Source: Alteromonas sp. M12 (GTDB taxonomy: Bacteria > Pseudomonadota > Gammaproteobacteria > Enterobacterales > Alteromonadaceae). From it: a stretch of 64,000 bases of DNA. A program made the position numbers and the translations under genes. Positions 45,617 to 55,024 of this stretch are shown one piece after another. The notes beneath the pieces are model-generated. The model searched no databases and had not been told where the DNA came from. It saw only the letters and a program-made list of their open reading frames with translations. Numbering within the stretch: position 1 is the first letter of the stretch; each line of letters opens with the position of its first letter. The DNA is taken from the NCBI RefSeq assembly GCF_037478005.1, contig NZ_CP144164.1:992001-1056000 (forward strand), written 5' to 3'.

Positions 45617-47014
45617 TTGGTACAAGAAAAAGAAAATATGTTGTTCATCATTATGGTGAGTTGTGTGGCGACTATAGGCGGCTTTTTATTTGGTTTCGAC
45701 AGCGGGGTGATAAACGGTACCGTTGATGGATTACAAAGCGCATTCAATTCAGACAGCGTTGGCACTGGTTTTAACGTCGCCAGTATGTTGCTGGGTTGTG
45801 CAATAGGCGCATTTTCTGCTGGACGATTAGCGGATTTGTTTGGGCGAAAAACAATTTTAATTTTGGCAGCCATATTTTTCATTATCAGTGCTTGGGGTTC
45901 TGGAATCGCAGATACTTCTGGTGAGTTCATTGTTTATCGCATTTTAGGCGGTTTGGCTGTGGGCGCAGCGTCGGTTATGGCTCCCGCCTACATCAGTGAA
46001 ATTGCACCAGCAAGATTCCGCGGCATGCTCACAACCATTCAACAGGTTGCTATCATCAGTGGCTTGTTTGCTGCATTCGTTAGTAACTACTTACTTGCAG
46101 ATTTGGCCGGTGTATCCACAGCCGATTTATGGATGGGATTTAGTGCTTGGCGTTGGATGTTTTGGATTGAGTTAGTGCCCGCATTTTTATTTTTAGGAAG
46201 TTTGTTACTGATTCCAGAAAGCCCACGTTTTTTAGTGATAAAAAAGCAATTACCTAAAGCCAAAGAGGTACTTATCCGCTTATATGGTGCAGGCGCAGGA
46301 GAGCAAAAGTTAATTGAAATTGAGGCGTCTTTGGCTGATGACCATCAACCTAAATTAGCTGACTTAATGGATAAGAGCTCAGGAAAAGTAAGAAAAATTG
46401 TATGGGTAGGTATTGGTTTAGCTGTATTTCAACAGCTGGTCGGCATCAATGTGGTTTTCTATTATGGTGCGGTACTGTGGCAAGCCGTTGGCTTTTCCGA
46501 GTCAGACGCGTTACTGATTAATATTATCAGTGGGGCAGTAAGTATTGCAGCTTGTGTTATTACCATGTTGTTAATTGATAAAATTGGACGCAAACCTTTA
46601 TTAACTTTAGGGTCTATGGGCATGACATTGACTTTAGGGTTGATGGTTTTTTGTTTCGCAACTGCAGATTTCGATGCTAACGGCAATTTAGATTTAGGCA
46701 GCTTAGGAACCTTGGCGTTGGTGTCTGCTAATGCATATGTGTTCTTCTTTAACCTCTCATGGGGACCGGTAATGTGGGTAATGTTGGGAGAAATGTTCCC
46801 TAATCAAATTCGCGGTTCTGGTTTGGCGGTTGCTGGACTATTTCAGTGGGGCGCTAACTTTGCCATTACCATGACCTTCCCAATTATGTTGACTAGTATT
46901 GGCTTAGCGGGCGCTTATGGTTTTTATGCCGTATGTGCGCTGATATCTGTACTGTTTGTGATTAAATTAGTACATGAAACCAAAGGTACTGAATTGGAAG
47001 ACATGGTTGGATAA
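45617..47014 (+). CDS. Xylose:proton symporter (MFS sugar porter)
   Basis: The 465-residue protein has about 12 membrane helices. Sugar-porter signatures: GGFLFGFDSGVINGT in helix 1, GRLADLFGRK after helix 2, a PESPRFL loop and GRKPLLTLG. The helix 10-11 region (NLSWGPVMWVMLGEMFPNQIRGSGLA) resembles XylE and related xylose or galactose symporters. It starts at TTG (45617) with an AGGAG site. Located between the GH43 gene and xylA, xylose is the likely substrate. Confidence 0.9.
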   Translation: MVQEKENMLFIIMVSCVATIGGFLFGFDSGVINGTVDGLQSAFNSDSVGTGFNVASMLLGCAIGAFSAGRLADLFGRKTILILAAIFFIISAWGSGIADTSGEFIVYRILGGLAVGAASVMAPAYISEIAPARFRGMLTTIQQVAIISGLFAAFVSNYLLADLAGVSTADLWMGFSAWRWMFWIELVPAFLFLGSLLLIPESPRFLVIKKQLPKAKEVLIRLYGAGAGEQKLIEIEASLADDHQPKLADLMDKSSGKVRKIVWVGIGLAVFQQLVGINVVFYYGAVLWQAVGFSESDALLINIISGAVSIAACVITMLLIDKIGRKPLLTLGSMGMTLTLGLMVFCFATADFDANGNLDLGSLGTLALVSANAYVFFFNLSWGPVMWVMLGEMFPNQIRGSGLAVAGLFQWGANFAITMTFPIMLTSIGLAGAYGFYAVCALISVLFVIKLVHETKGTELEDMVG

Positions 47015-47035
47015 GAACTGACTTTTGATTTTGTA

Positions 47036-47067
47036 GGGTGCAATTAGTTTGCACCCTTTTTGTTTTT
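47036..47067 (+). terminator. Terminator after the symporter gene
   Basis: The stem GGGTGCAA / TTGCACCC with a 5-base loop is followed by a T-rich run. It lies 22 bases after the symporter stop, so the ThuA-like gene needs read-through or its own promoter. Confidence 0.8.
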
Positions 47068-47092
47068 AGAGACTTCAAAGAGGATAGATATT

Positions 47093-47866
47093 ATGCGCGT
47101 TAAAAATTGCGTAAACATAGTTGCCGTATTGGTTGTGACATTTGTGTTTTGCATGTCCGCACAAGCCAAACAATTTAAACTTTTAGTGTTTAGCAAAACG
47201 GCCGGTTTTCATCATACTTCAGTGAATCAAGCAATAAATGCGCTAACTAAAATGTCTGAAAAGCATCATTTTGATATGGATTGGCACGAAGATGCTAATA
47301 TATTTAATCAAAAAGATCTTGCTCAGTATGATGTTGTCATGTTTTTACTTACCACCGGTGACATTCTAAATTCGTCACAACAGCAAGCATTTGAACAATT
47401 TATCCAATCTGGCAAGGGATATGTGGGTGTGCATAGCGCCAGTGACACTGAATACGATTGGCCATGGTATGGGAAGTTAGTTGGCCGACAGTTTGTGATT
47501 CATCCGCTTATTCAGACCGCTGAGTTGGCGGTGATTGATCGCACTTTTCCAGGCTTGGAGATGATGCCTGATGTGTCATTATGGACAGATGAGTGGTATC
47601 AGTTTGGTCCAGAGTTAAGTAGCAACTTGAATTATATTTTGCAGGTAGACGAATCAACTTACTCTCCACAAGCCGATTGGGGAAGAGTTAAAGGCGATGG
47701 AATGGGAGAGTTTCATCCCATTGCTTGGTATCAGGAAATGGATGGTGGTCGTGCTTTTTATACCAGCTTAGGACATTTGCCAGCAGTCTATGAAAATAGT
47801 GCGTTTCTGGAGCACTTATTTGGCGGGATTTACTGGGCATCTACTGGTAAAGGTATTCGTCAATAA
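47093..47866 (+). CDS. Secreted ThuA-like protein
   Basis: From the ATG at 47093 (AAGAGGA site) the product has 257 residues with a signal peptide ending AQA (about residue 24). The mature part begins FKLLVFSKTAGFHHTSV and has GKGYVGVHSASDTEYDWPWYGKLVG and HPLIQTAELAVID, typical of the ThuA fold (a glutamine-amidotransferase-like domain also called trehalose utilisation). Function in sugar degradation is inferred only from neighbours in this and other genomes. Confidence 0.85.
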   Translation: MRVKNCVNIVAVLVVTFVFCMSAQAKQFKLLVFSKTAGFHHTSVNQAINALTKMSEKHHFDMDWHEDANIFNQKDLAQYDVVMFLLTTGDILNSSQQQAFEQFIQSGKGYVGVHSASDTEYDWPWYGKLVGRQFVIHPLIQTAELAVIDRTFPGLEMMPDVSLWTDEWYQFGPELSSNLNYILQVDESTYSPQADWGRVKGDGMGEFHPIAWYQEMDGGRAFYTSLGHLPAVYENSAFLEHLFGGIYWASTGKGIRQ

Positions 47867-47929
47867 GTTGGCTGCTAAGCCCATGGTCGATAAATAAAAT
47901 GATGAGTTAAGCATTCTGCGCACATAAAA

Positions 47930-47956
47930 AAGGCCTCGAATTAAGAGGCCTTGTTG
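47930..47956. terminator. Terminator between ThuA-like gene and xylA
   Basis: AAGGCCTC / GAGGCCTT with a 7-base loop, preceded by A-run and followed by TTG. It can serve both converging genes. Confidence 0.8.
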
Positions 47957-47989
47957 ATCATTGAGGTGTAATCAGTAGAACATTACTGA

Positions 47990-49309
47990 TTAACCATAAA
48001 GCACACGATTCACTTTATTTTCTAGTAATTCTTGCTGTCCACTTTGATGTTTTGGATCCAACGAGTTATCAACCGCAAACTTGGCTAATGACTCCAACGA
48101 GTGCTCGCCACCGATAATTTCTTTACCTAAGTTCTTGTTCCAGCCTGCATAACGTTCTTTGACTTTAGCGGACAAGAAATCATTATTTATAATTTCAGCT
48201 GCTTTTTTCAAACCCAACGCCATGTGATCCATGCCGCCAATATGTCCGTGGAATAAATCTATAGGATCAGAACTTTGTCTACGCAATTTTGTATCGAAAT
48301 TCAAACCGCCTGTGGTAAAACCTCCGGCTTTAAGCACTTCATACATAATCAGTGACAATTCTTCTACTGCATTAGGGAATTGATCTGTATCCCAACCATT
48401 TTGAGCGTCACCACGGTTTGCGTCTATGCTTCCAAAGATACCTAAGGATACAGCTGTGGCAATTTCATGATGGAAAGAGTGACCGGCTAAGGTTGCGTGG
48501 TTCGCTTCGATATTCATCTTGAACTCTTGCTCTAAACCATACTGTTTTAAGAAGCCGTAAACCGTTGCACTGTCATAATCATACTGATGCTTCGTTGGCT
48601 CTTGTGGTTTAGGTTCAATTAACAAGGCCCCTTTAAATCCGATTTTATGTTTATGCTCAACTACCATTTGCATAAATCGACCGAGTTGGGCGCGCTCTTG
48701 ACGTAAATCGGTGTTTAATAGGGTTTCATAACCTTCACGGCCGCCCCATAAAACGTAGTTTTCACCGCCAAGTCGCTTGGTTGCATTCATGGCATGAAAG
48801 ACTTGAGTTGCACCGTAGGAGAACACTTCTGGATTCGGGTTTGTTGCCCCACCAGCTGCGTACCTCGGGTTACTGAACAAGTTAGCTGTGCCCCATAATA
48901 ACTTGACGCCTGATTCTTCTTGCTTGGCTTCTAACACATCCACCATTTGCGCAAAGTTTTCAGTATATTCTTTGATAGAGTTACCTTCTGGGGAAACGTC
49001 TATATCGTGAAAGCAATAGAAAGGAACATTCAGTTTGTTAAAAAACTCAAATGCAACGTCAGCTTTTTGTTTCGCGCGCGCCATGGGGTCACCAGGTTTT
49101 AACCATGGACGACCAAAGGTACCTTGACCAAAAACATCAGCACCATCCCAACAGAAGTTATGCCAGTAACACGCTGCAAAACGCAGGTGATCTTTCATGC
49201 TTTTACCTAGAATGATCTGGTCAGGGTTATAGTGATGAAACGCCAGTGGATTGTCTGAGTCCACTCCTTCATATTTTATCTTTTCAATGTTTTCGAAATA
49301 TTGGGACAT
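47990..49309 (-). CDS. xylA: Xylose isomerase
   Basis: 439 residues, matching the class II XylA length. [26 protein letters not shown] at the N-terminus, [13 protein letters not shown] holding the catalytic histidine, [26 protein letters not shown] and [18 protein letters not shown] for metals are all present. It converts xylose to xylulose. It lies downstream of xylB with a 150-base gap that may hold a second promoter (candidate palindrome at 49385-49399). Confidence 0.97.
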   Translation of the reverse strand: MSQYFENIEKIKYEGVDSDNPLAFHHYNPDQIILGKSMKDHLRFAACYWHNFCWDGADVFGQGTFGRPWLKPGDPMARAKQKADVAFEFFNKLNVPFYCFHDIDVSPEGNSIKEYTENFAQMVDVLEAKQEESGVKLLWGTANLFSNPRYAAGGATNPNPEVFSYGATQVFHAMNATKRLGGENYVLWGGREGYETLLNTDLRQERAQLGRFMQMVVEHKHKIGFKGALLIEPKPQEPTKHQYDYDSATVYGFLKQYGLEQEFKMNIEANHATLAGHSFHHEIATAVSLGIFGSIDANRGDAQNGWDTDQFPNAVEELSLIMYEVLKAGGFTTGGLNFDTKLRRQSSDPIDLFHGHIGGMDHMALGLKKAAEIINNDFLSAKVKERYAGWNKNLGKEIIGGEHSLESLAKFAVDNSLDPKHQSGQQELLENKVNRVLYG

Positions 49310-49384
49310 TAGGGTCTCCTGCTAAAAATTAAATAATTACTGCTGCGAATATAGAGTGAATAGTGGATGTTTATTACGCATCTA

Positions 49385-49399
49385 ACAATTACGAATTGT
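49385..49399. promoter_or_regulatory. Palindrome upstream of xylA
   Basis: ACAATT-ACG-AATTGT, a 15-base palindrome centred 83 bases upstream of the xylA start. It may be a regulatory site for a separate xylA promoter; the protein that would bind it is unknown. Confidence 0.35.
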
Positions 49400-49459
49400 G
49401 CTTAGACTTTTGTGCTTTTTGCTCAAAGTTGTCTTAACAAGCTAGATGCGCGCAAACAT

Positions 49460-50920
49460 TTAAAATAGTTCCTTAAGAACTGGGTAAAGTTTCTTAAACT
49501 TATCTCGTCGGGGTTTATAAATGGCTACCATGTCTGGATTCGGCTGGTGGATTTCGACAATCTCAGGTTCAGGACATACATCTTCTAATGTCAGTTCAGG
49601 GTGGACGGCCATTTTTGCTAGTCTTGCCGCACCTAATGCTGGACCGACATCACCGCCTTTACGAAATGTAATCTTTGTATTTAATACATCGGCCAATAGT
49701 TGACGCCAATACGGGCTTTTTGCGCCACCGCCAATTAAGGTGATTTCAGTCGCCTGAGCGCCAGAAGCATGCACTGCCTCCACACCATCTGCAAAAGCGA
49801 AACTCACACCTTCTAAAATGGCGTGAGTGAAACTGGCTTGATTACTTTCATTGGTTAAACCAAAAAAGGTACCTTGTGCATGGGGATTATTGTGAGGTGT
49901 TCTTTCTCCGCTCAAATAGGGCAGAAAAATGGGTGCTTGTGTTACATCAAATGCACTTGAGTCAGACTCCAATTCAGCTAGTAAGTCGACCACATTTGAT
50001 TTTACAACGTCCTCGGCAAACCATTGTAAGCAGCTAGCGGCACTTAACATTACTGACATTAAGTGCCAGGTATTTGGTATGGCATGACAAAAACTATGCA
50101 CCGCCATTTGAGGGTTGGCTTTAAATCCTTCTGATACTAAAAAGTACACTCCAGATGTACCTAGAGAAATCATTGCTTGGCCAGGTTTTACCAAACCCAC
50201 TCCAACTGCGCCGGCAGCATTATCACCACCGCCTGCGATTACAGGTACAGATTGCATATTCCAACGCTCTGCTAAATGCGCACTTAAGTGTCCAGTAATC
50301 CCGTTACCTTCATATAATTTGGGCATTTGTTCGATGCTTAAACCACAGGCCGCTAACATATCTTGATGCCAGTCACGAGCCTCAACATCTAGCCACATAG
50401 TTCCTGCTGCATCGGACATATCAGAGGCAAAATCTCCGGTTAACTGGAAGCGTAAATAGTCTTTAGGTAATAGTACTTTAGCAATCTTGGCGAACTGCTC
50501 AGGTTCATTTTGCTGAACCCACAATAGTTTGGGGGCAGTAAAGCCGGGCATCATCAAATTACCGGTAATTTGGTGGCAATTTGGGATTTTACTTTCCAGT
50601 TCTTCGCATTGGGCTTGGCAGCGCCCGTCATTCCATAAAATGGCTGGACGAATGATATTATTTTCGCTATCTAATAAGGTCGCACCATGCATTTGTCCAG
50701 ATAAGCCAATACTTTTAATTTGCTGCATCTGGTTACGCTTAGCTAATTTTTGCATAGCAGCGTCACAGGCTGACCACCAATGTTGCGGGTCCTGCTCTGA
50801 CCATAAAGGTTTAGGACGAGAAACCTGAAGAGCTTCTGATTCACTATCTATAATATTGCCGATTTCGTCCATTAAAATAATTTTAATGCCCGAAGTGCCT
50901 AAATCAACGCCAAGGTACAT
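49460..50920 (-). CDS. xylB: Xylulokinase
   Basis: The 486-residue FGGY-family kinase begins MYLGVDLGTSGIKIILMDE. SLSGQMHGATLLD, ILWNDGRCQAQCEEL and the ATP-site IGGGAKSPYWRQLLADVLN are conserved. It phosphorylates xylulose to xylulose-5-phosphate, which transketolase (62072) and transaldolase (27209) then process. It is divergent from xylR. Confidence 0.95.
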   Translation of the reverse strand: MYLGVDLGTSGIKIILMDEIGNIIDSESEALQVSRPKPLWSEQDPQHWWSACDAAMQKLAKRNQMQQIKSIGLSGQMHGATLLDSENNIIRPAILWNDGRCQAQCEELESKIPNCHQITGNLMMPGFTAPKLLWVQQNEPEQFAKIAKVLLPKDYLRFQLTGDFASDMSDAAGTMWLDVEARDWHQDMLAACGLSIEQMPKLYEGNGITGHLSAHLAERWNMQSVPVIAGGGDNAAGAVGVGLVKPGQAMISLGTSGVYFLVSEGFKANPQMAVHSFCHAIPNTWHLMSVMLSAASCLQWFAEDVVKSNVVDLLAELESDSSAFDVTQAPIFLPYLSGERTPHNNPHAQGTFFGLTNESNQASFTHAILEGVSFAFADGVEAVHASGAQATEITLIGGGAKSPYWRQLLADVLNTKITFRKGGDVGPALGAARLAKMAVHPELTLEDVCPEPEIVEIHQPNPDMVAIYKPRRDKFKKLYPVLKELF

Positions 50921-51104
50921 ATTGGTCTCAGTATGTTTAAAAAATGTCTGTGCATCTTTTACGACAGCCCAATTTGTATCAATTATGTTATTTAATTATT
51001 AAATTTCGTAATCTGTTGTCTAGGTTCTTTTTACCAAATTTGCTATTAATATAAGCTCAATCAACAAAAACGTAATAAAACTTTTTGTGTAAAAGAGGTG
51101 TTTG

Positions 51105-52286
51105 ATGTTTAAGGCAAAGCACAGTATTTCATTACTTTTCAATGCGAACAAAGTATATGACCGTCAGGTAATTGAAGGCATAGGCCATTATTTACAGTCA
51201 TCTAAAGTCGATTGGGATGTTTATCTAGAAGAAGATTTTTTGACCAGAATTGACAATATTAATGATTGGGTTGGTGATGGGATTATCGCTGATTTTGATG
51301 CGCCAACAATTCAAAAAGCCGTTGAAGGTATCAATATTCCGATTATTGGTGTGGGCGGTTCTTACGAAAATGAGAATGATTATCCCAATGTTCCTTATGT
51401 TGCTACCGATAATTTGGCTGTGGTGAAATGTGCCTATGAACATTTAAAACAAAAGGGCTTAGAGCGTTTCGCATTTTACGGTTTTCCGCCTGATGATAAC
51501 CATCGTTGGGCCACCGAGCGAGAAAAAGCGGTGGTTAAACTGTGTAAAGAAGATGGCTTCGATTGCGCTATTTATCGTGGACATCCTACTCGTCCAGAAA
51601 CTTGGCAATATTCTATGAATAGATTATCTGATTGGTTGCAAAGCTTGCCTAATCCAGTCGGTGTTATTTCGGTAACTGATGCACGCGCTCGACATTTGCT
51701 CCAAGCTTGTGATCATACGGGGAAGTTGGTACCAGACCAGATTTCGATTGTCGGCATAGATGATGACGATATTGCTCGTAATTTGAGTCGAATTAGTTTG
51801 AGTTCGGTGACCCAAGGCTGCTTCGAAATGGGCTTTCAAGCTGCCAAATTATTGCATCGTCGTTTAGATAATCCGAATCTTAAAAATAAGATTGTGATGG
51901 TTCCTCCTGTCGGTGTTGCGCAAAGACAATCTACCGACTTTAAAGCGTTAAAAGACCCCCATGTGATCCAAGCGATGCATTTTATTCGACAAAATGCTTG
52001 TAGAGGTATCAAAGTTGATCAAGTACTTGATTATGTTGGTATTTCTCGCTCAAATTTAGAAACTCGTTTTTATGAAGAACGTGGTCATAGTATTCACAAT
52101 GAAATCCATAATGAGAAACTGGAAAAAGCGTGCTCTATGTTAAAATCTGGAGAAAATCAAACCTCAGAAATCGCGGCTATGTGCGGCTATCCGTCTCTAC
52201 AATATATGTACGCTGTGTTCCGCAAACACTTTGATCAAACTCCAAAAGAATACAGGGAGCAACACGCCCAGCAAAGCGCAATTTAA
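51105..52286 (+). CDS. xylR: Xylose operon regulator XylR (AraC-type DNA binding, LacI-like sensor)
   Basis: 393 residues from the ATG at 51105 (AGAGG site). The N-terminal part (1-270) is a periplasmic-binding-protein fold that senses the sugar (ISLLFNANKVYDRQVIEGIGHY, ISVTDARARHLLQACD, ISIVGIDDDD). The C-terminal AraC-type domain (285-390) has SRSNLETRFYEERGHSIHNEI and IAAMCGYPSLQYMYAVFRKHFDQTPKEYR. It likely activates xylB, xylA and perhaps the GH43/symporter genes in response to xylose. It overlaps the convergent DUF2306 gene by 4 bases. Confidence 0.94.
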   Translation: MFKAKHSISLLFNANKVYDRQVIEGIGHYLQSSKVDWDVYLEEDFLTRIDNINDWVGDGIIADFDAPTIQKAVEGINIPIIGVGGSYENENDYPNVPYVATDNLAVVKCAYEHLKQKGLERFAFYGFPPDDNHRWATEREKAVVKLCKEDGFDCAIYRGHPTRPETWQYSMNRLSDWLQSLPNPVGVISVTDARARHLLQACDHTGKLVPDQISIVGIDDDDIARNLSRISLSSVTQGCFEMGFQAAKLLHRRLDNPNLKNKIVMVPPVGVAQRQSTDFKALKDPHVIQAMHFIRQNACRGIKVDQVLDYVGISRSNLETRFYEERGHSIHNEIHNEKLEKACSMLKSGENQTSEIAAMCGYPSLQYMYAVFRKHFDQTPKEYREQHAQQSAI

Positions 52287-53017
52287 TCCTGTAGGGAAGC
52301 GGTATTGCCATAATTTTTTGATAGTAAAAATATTGCAAGACCGCCGATTACCCCTGGAGCAACCCAAAAGATGATTTGCGCATCTCCTAAATGGCTAAAA
52401 ATATGTCGACCGCCAAATGCAATAAACGCAGTATAGGCACCAATTCCTGAGCCGATCATGGCGCTTAAATGCTCGATTATCCATTGCTTTTGAGAATGTT
52501 GTTGCTTTAGGCAAAAACGCAGCATGCTAAAACCTATTCCACAGCCCAATATTCCAAAAATAATATGCAAGGTTGTGTGATTCAACAAACCGTTAACGGT
52601 TGTTATACCACCACCTATTATAAGTAATACAAGTGGCATAATATGACTGAATCTGCGCAGCGCTTCAGGGTTGTTTTTGTGCTTTAAAACCGCTTCGCCT
52701 TGGCGAATACTGCTATAAGTAATTAAACTCAAGTACAACAGAAATCCCCAAAAAATACGTAAACTGGCCGTGAAGTTTTGCGGATCAGTTTCTTCTGTCA
52801 TTAAATGGCCTTTTATTGCAAGTGGATCATAGATCACCAGTATTGCCATGAGTGCACCTGAACAAGCAACGGCATACATCGTCCAACTATAGTAGCGACC
52901 AAATTTTTTGTGATTAAGACTTCCTTTTAACGAGACTAGAGGAATCCAAAATACAATGAGAGCCATAGTTCCTAAAATGATATGCGCTGAAAATAAAATA
53001 CTGTGTAAAGTTGCCAT
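52283..53017 (-). CDS. DUF2306-like membrane protein
   Basis: From the ATG at 53017 (GGAG site) the protein has 244 residues and about seven membrane helices: HSILFSAHIILGTMALIVFW, KFGRYYSWTMYAVACSGALM, LRIFWGFLLYLSLITYSSI and further helices with conserved His. The pattern resembles the DUF2306 group. The function is unknown. It stands alone between xylR and the two-component pair. Confidence 0.7.
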   Translation of the reverse strand: MATLHSILFSAHIILGTMALIVFWIPLVSLKGSLNHKKFGRYYSWTMYAVACSGALMAILVIYDPLAIKGHLMTEETDPQNFTASLRIFWGFLLYLSLITYSSIRQGEAVLKHKNNPEALRRFSHIMPLVLLIIGGGITTVNGLLNHTTLHIIFGILGCGIGFSMLRFCLKQQHSQKQWIIEHLSAMIGSGIGAYTAFIAFGGRHIFSHLGDAQIIFWVAPGVIGGLAIFLLSKNYGNTASLQD

Positions 53018-53237
53018 TTCAATCTCCAATAAGACAATATGCTAAATTCAAATAATCGATAAACTATCTGATTTAATTTGAATCCAGTTTAGGTATTCTT
53101 GATTTTTTGTTTAGTGCCAAAAGTCACAATCTAAAACATGACTTTTGGCCTATAGTGTTCAACTCAAAGATTGTTCATACTCAAGGTATCGAATGGCGTC
53201 AGTATCTGGGTTATCACAACCCTATCGTGGTTACTAA

Positions 53238-54377
53238 ATGCAAAACTTTAAACAATTTTTTAATATTGAAAGTCTCTCAGCCGTTTTTCCATGGGCTGTG
53301 GTAAGTGGCATTGTGATGTTTTTAATGCTGAGTTCAGGAAATTATTCCGCTCAAATAATGCTTGTTACCGGCGTCGCATTAATTATTTACATAGTGTCTT
53401 TCATGGTTGCGATATCCGATAACAAATATCGAAATGACATGGCTTATCGCCTGATTTTAATAGCAGTTCAATATATCGCTATTGTATCTCTTGCATTTTT
53501 GACTCCTTTCACCTTTGTGGCGATTTTGGTTACCATTTGGAGTGCTCAATTACCCTATTTTATGCCATTCAAACAAACCTTGGTTACGTCGCCCATTTGG
53601 TCGGCACCCTTTTGGTTAATAATGTATTTTTATTGGCAAGTGGATTCGGCAATGCTATCTGCGTTGCTATTTTGGACGTTTAATATTTTTGCCCTTGTCA
53701 TGGTAAATGCAAATATTAAAGAGAAACGCGCAACCGAACAGGCGATGGAACTTAATCGTGAATTAATGGCAACTCAAAGGTTGTTAGGAGAGGCATCAAA
53801 ACAAGCGGAGCGAGTACGTATTGCTCGTAATATTCATGATTTACTAGGACACCATTTGACTGCATTGACGATTAATTTACAGGTGGCTTCTCGGATTTCA
53901 GATGGCGAAGCTCAGGTTAAAATTCAACAATGCCATGGTTTAGCTAAACTATTATTAAGTGATGTTCGCGAAGCCGTTTCTGAAATTCGTGAAAAGTCGC
54001 ATATCGAATTAAGTCAGGCCCTTCATGCGCTATTAGATGATGTACCTAACCTGCGAATTACACTAGATATTGAAGTTAATTTGAATATATCCGATGTTAA
54101 TGTAGCAGAAGCCATTTTACGCAGTGTGCAAGAGTCTGTTACCAATACGTTGCGTCACAGCAATGCTAAGCATTTCAATATTCAATTAGCCCACAAAAAT
54201 AATACTGTCCAGCTGACAATGTATGACGACGGTAGGCAAAAACAGCAAAATAAAATACAAGAGGGTAATGGTTTGATTGGGATGCGCGAAAGAATCGTTA
54301 ACCTTGGAGGAACTATCGATACTGCACTAACGGCAACAGGGTTTCGCACAAAAATAGAATTACCGGAGCTAACATGA
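53238..54377 (+). CDS. NarL-type sensor histidine kinase (HisKA_3)
   Basis: 379 residues: about five to six N-terminal membrane helices (15-160) with very small loops, a coiled linker, HisKA_3 with phospho-acceptor H200 (RVRIARNIHDLLGHHLTAL), and an HATPase with SVQESVTNTLRHSNAKHF and GNGLIGMRERI. The DesK/LiaS-like layout suggests sensing inside or near the membrane. Its stop overlaps the start of the response-regulator gene (ATGA). Confidence 0.92.
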   Translation: MQNFKQFFNIESLSAVFPWAVVSGIVMFLMLSSGNYSAQIMLVTGVALIIYIVSFMVAISDNKYRNDMAYRLILIAVQYIAIVSLAFLTPFTFVAILVTIWSAQLPYFMPFKQTLVTSPIWSAPFWLIMYFYWQVDSAMLSALLFWTFNIFALVMVNANIKEKRATEQAMELNRELMATQRLLGEASKQAERVRIARNIHDLLGHHLTALTINLQVASRISDGEAQVKIQQCHGLAKLLLSDVREAVSEIREKSHIELSQALHALLDDVPNLRITLDIEVNLNISDVNVAEAILRSVQESVTNTLRHSNAKHFNIQLAHKNNTVQLTMYDDGRQKQQNKIQEGNGLIGMRERIVNLGGTIDTALTATGFRTKIELPELT

Positions 54378-55024
54378 GTATTAATGTGATGGTTGTAGAC
54401 GACCAAACCTTGGTCCGTGAAGGGATTAAAAGCCTTTTGTCGCTAGCGCCGGAGATCAACATTGTTGCAGAAGCAGCCGATGGCAAAAGTGCATTGAATA
54501 TCATTGCAACACATAAGCCCGATGTCGTACTCATGGATATTCGGATGCCAATCATGAATGGAATTGAAACGGTTGAAGCCTTAAATCTGAAGGCACCAGC
54601 AGAAATTCCACCAGTGATTATGCTCACAACTTTTGATGAACATCAGCTTGTTATCCAAGCTATTCAAGCGGGGGCGAAAGGGTATTTACTGAAGGATGTA
54701 TCGTTAGAAACCTTGGTCGAGGCTATTGTTAAAGTACATAGCGGAGAAACATTAATTCAACCTGGCCTTACGCAGCGTGTATTAAAAAGTCTGCAAGGTA
54801 AAGAAACTGCGTTTGAAAGCTCTATCGCCCCGATTCCTCTTAGTGCTAAAGAAGTTGAAATATTGCGATTAATTGCTGCTGGTTGCAGTAATCGTGAAAT
54901 CTCCGAGTTGATGTTTAAATCTGAAGGTACGGTTAAAAATCAGGTTTCGAATGTATTAGATAAATTAGGCGTGCGCGATCGCACTCGTGCTGTTTTAAAA
55001 GCTATCGAGCTCGGGTTTATCTAA
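54374..55024 (+). CDS. NarL/FixJ-family response regulator
   Basis: 216 residues: receiver (1-120) with D9, D10, phospho-acceptor D55 (VVLMDIRMP) and K105-region GYLLKD, and a LuxR-type helix-turn-helix (150-212, LSAKEVEILRLIAAGCSNREISELM). It is the partner of the kinase it overlaps by 4 bases. Its last 30 bases overlap the end of the GAF histidine kinase on the opposite strand. The targets are unknown. Confidence 0.93.
   Translation: MSINVMVVDDQTLVREGIKSLLSLAPEINIVAEAADGKSALNIIATHKPDVVLMDIRMPIMNGIETVEALNLKAPAEIPPVIMLTTFDEHQLVIQAIQAGAKGYLLKDVSLETLVEAIVKVHSGETLIQPGLTQRVLKSLQGKETAFESSIAPIPLSAKEVEILRLIAAGCSNREISELMFKSEGTVKNQVSNVLDKLGVRDRTRAVLKAIELGFI

Noticed and set aside
50981..51010. AT-rich palindrome TTTAATTATTAAA between xylB and xylR as a XylR site
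   Set aside because: XylR-type regulators use direct repeats and AT-only palindromes are expected by chance here.
53107..53304. 65-residue plus-strand frame before the NarL-type kinase
   Set aside because: It overlaps the kinase start in another frame and has no signal or domain; treated as noise.
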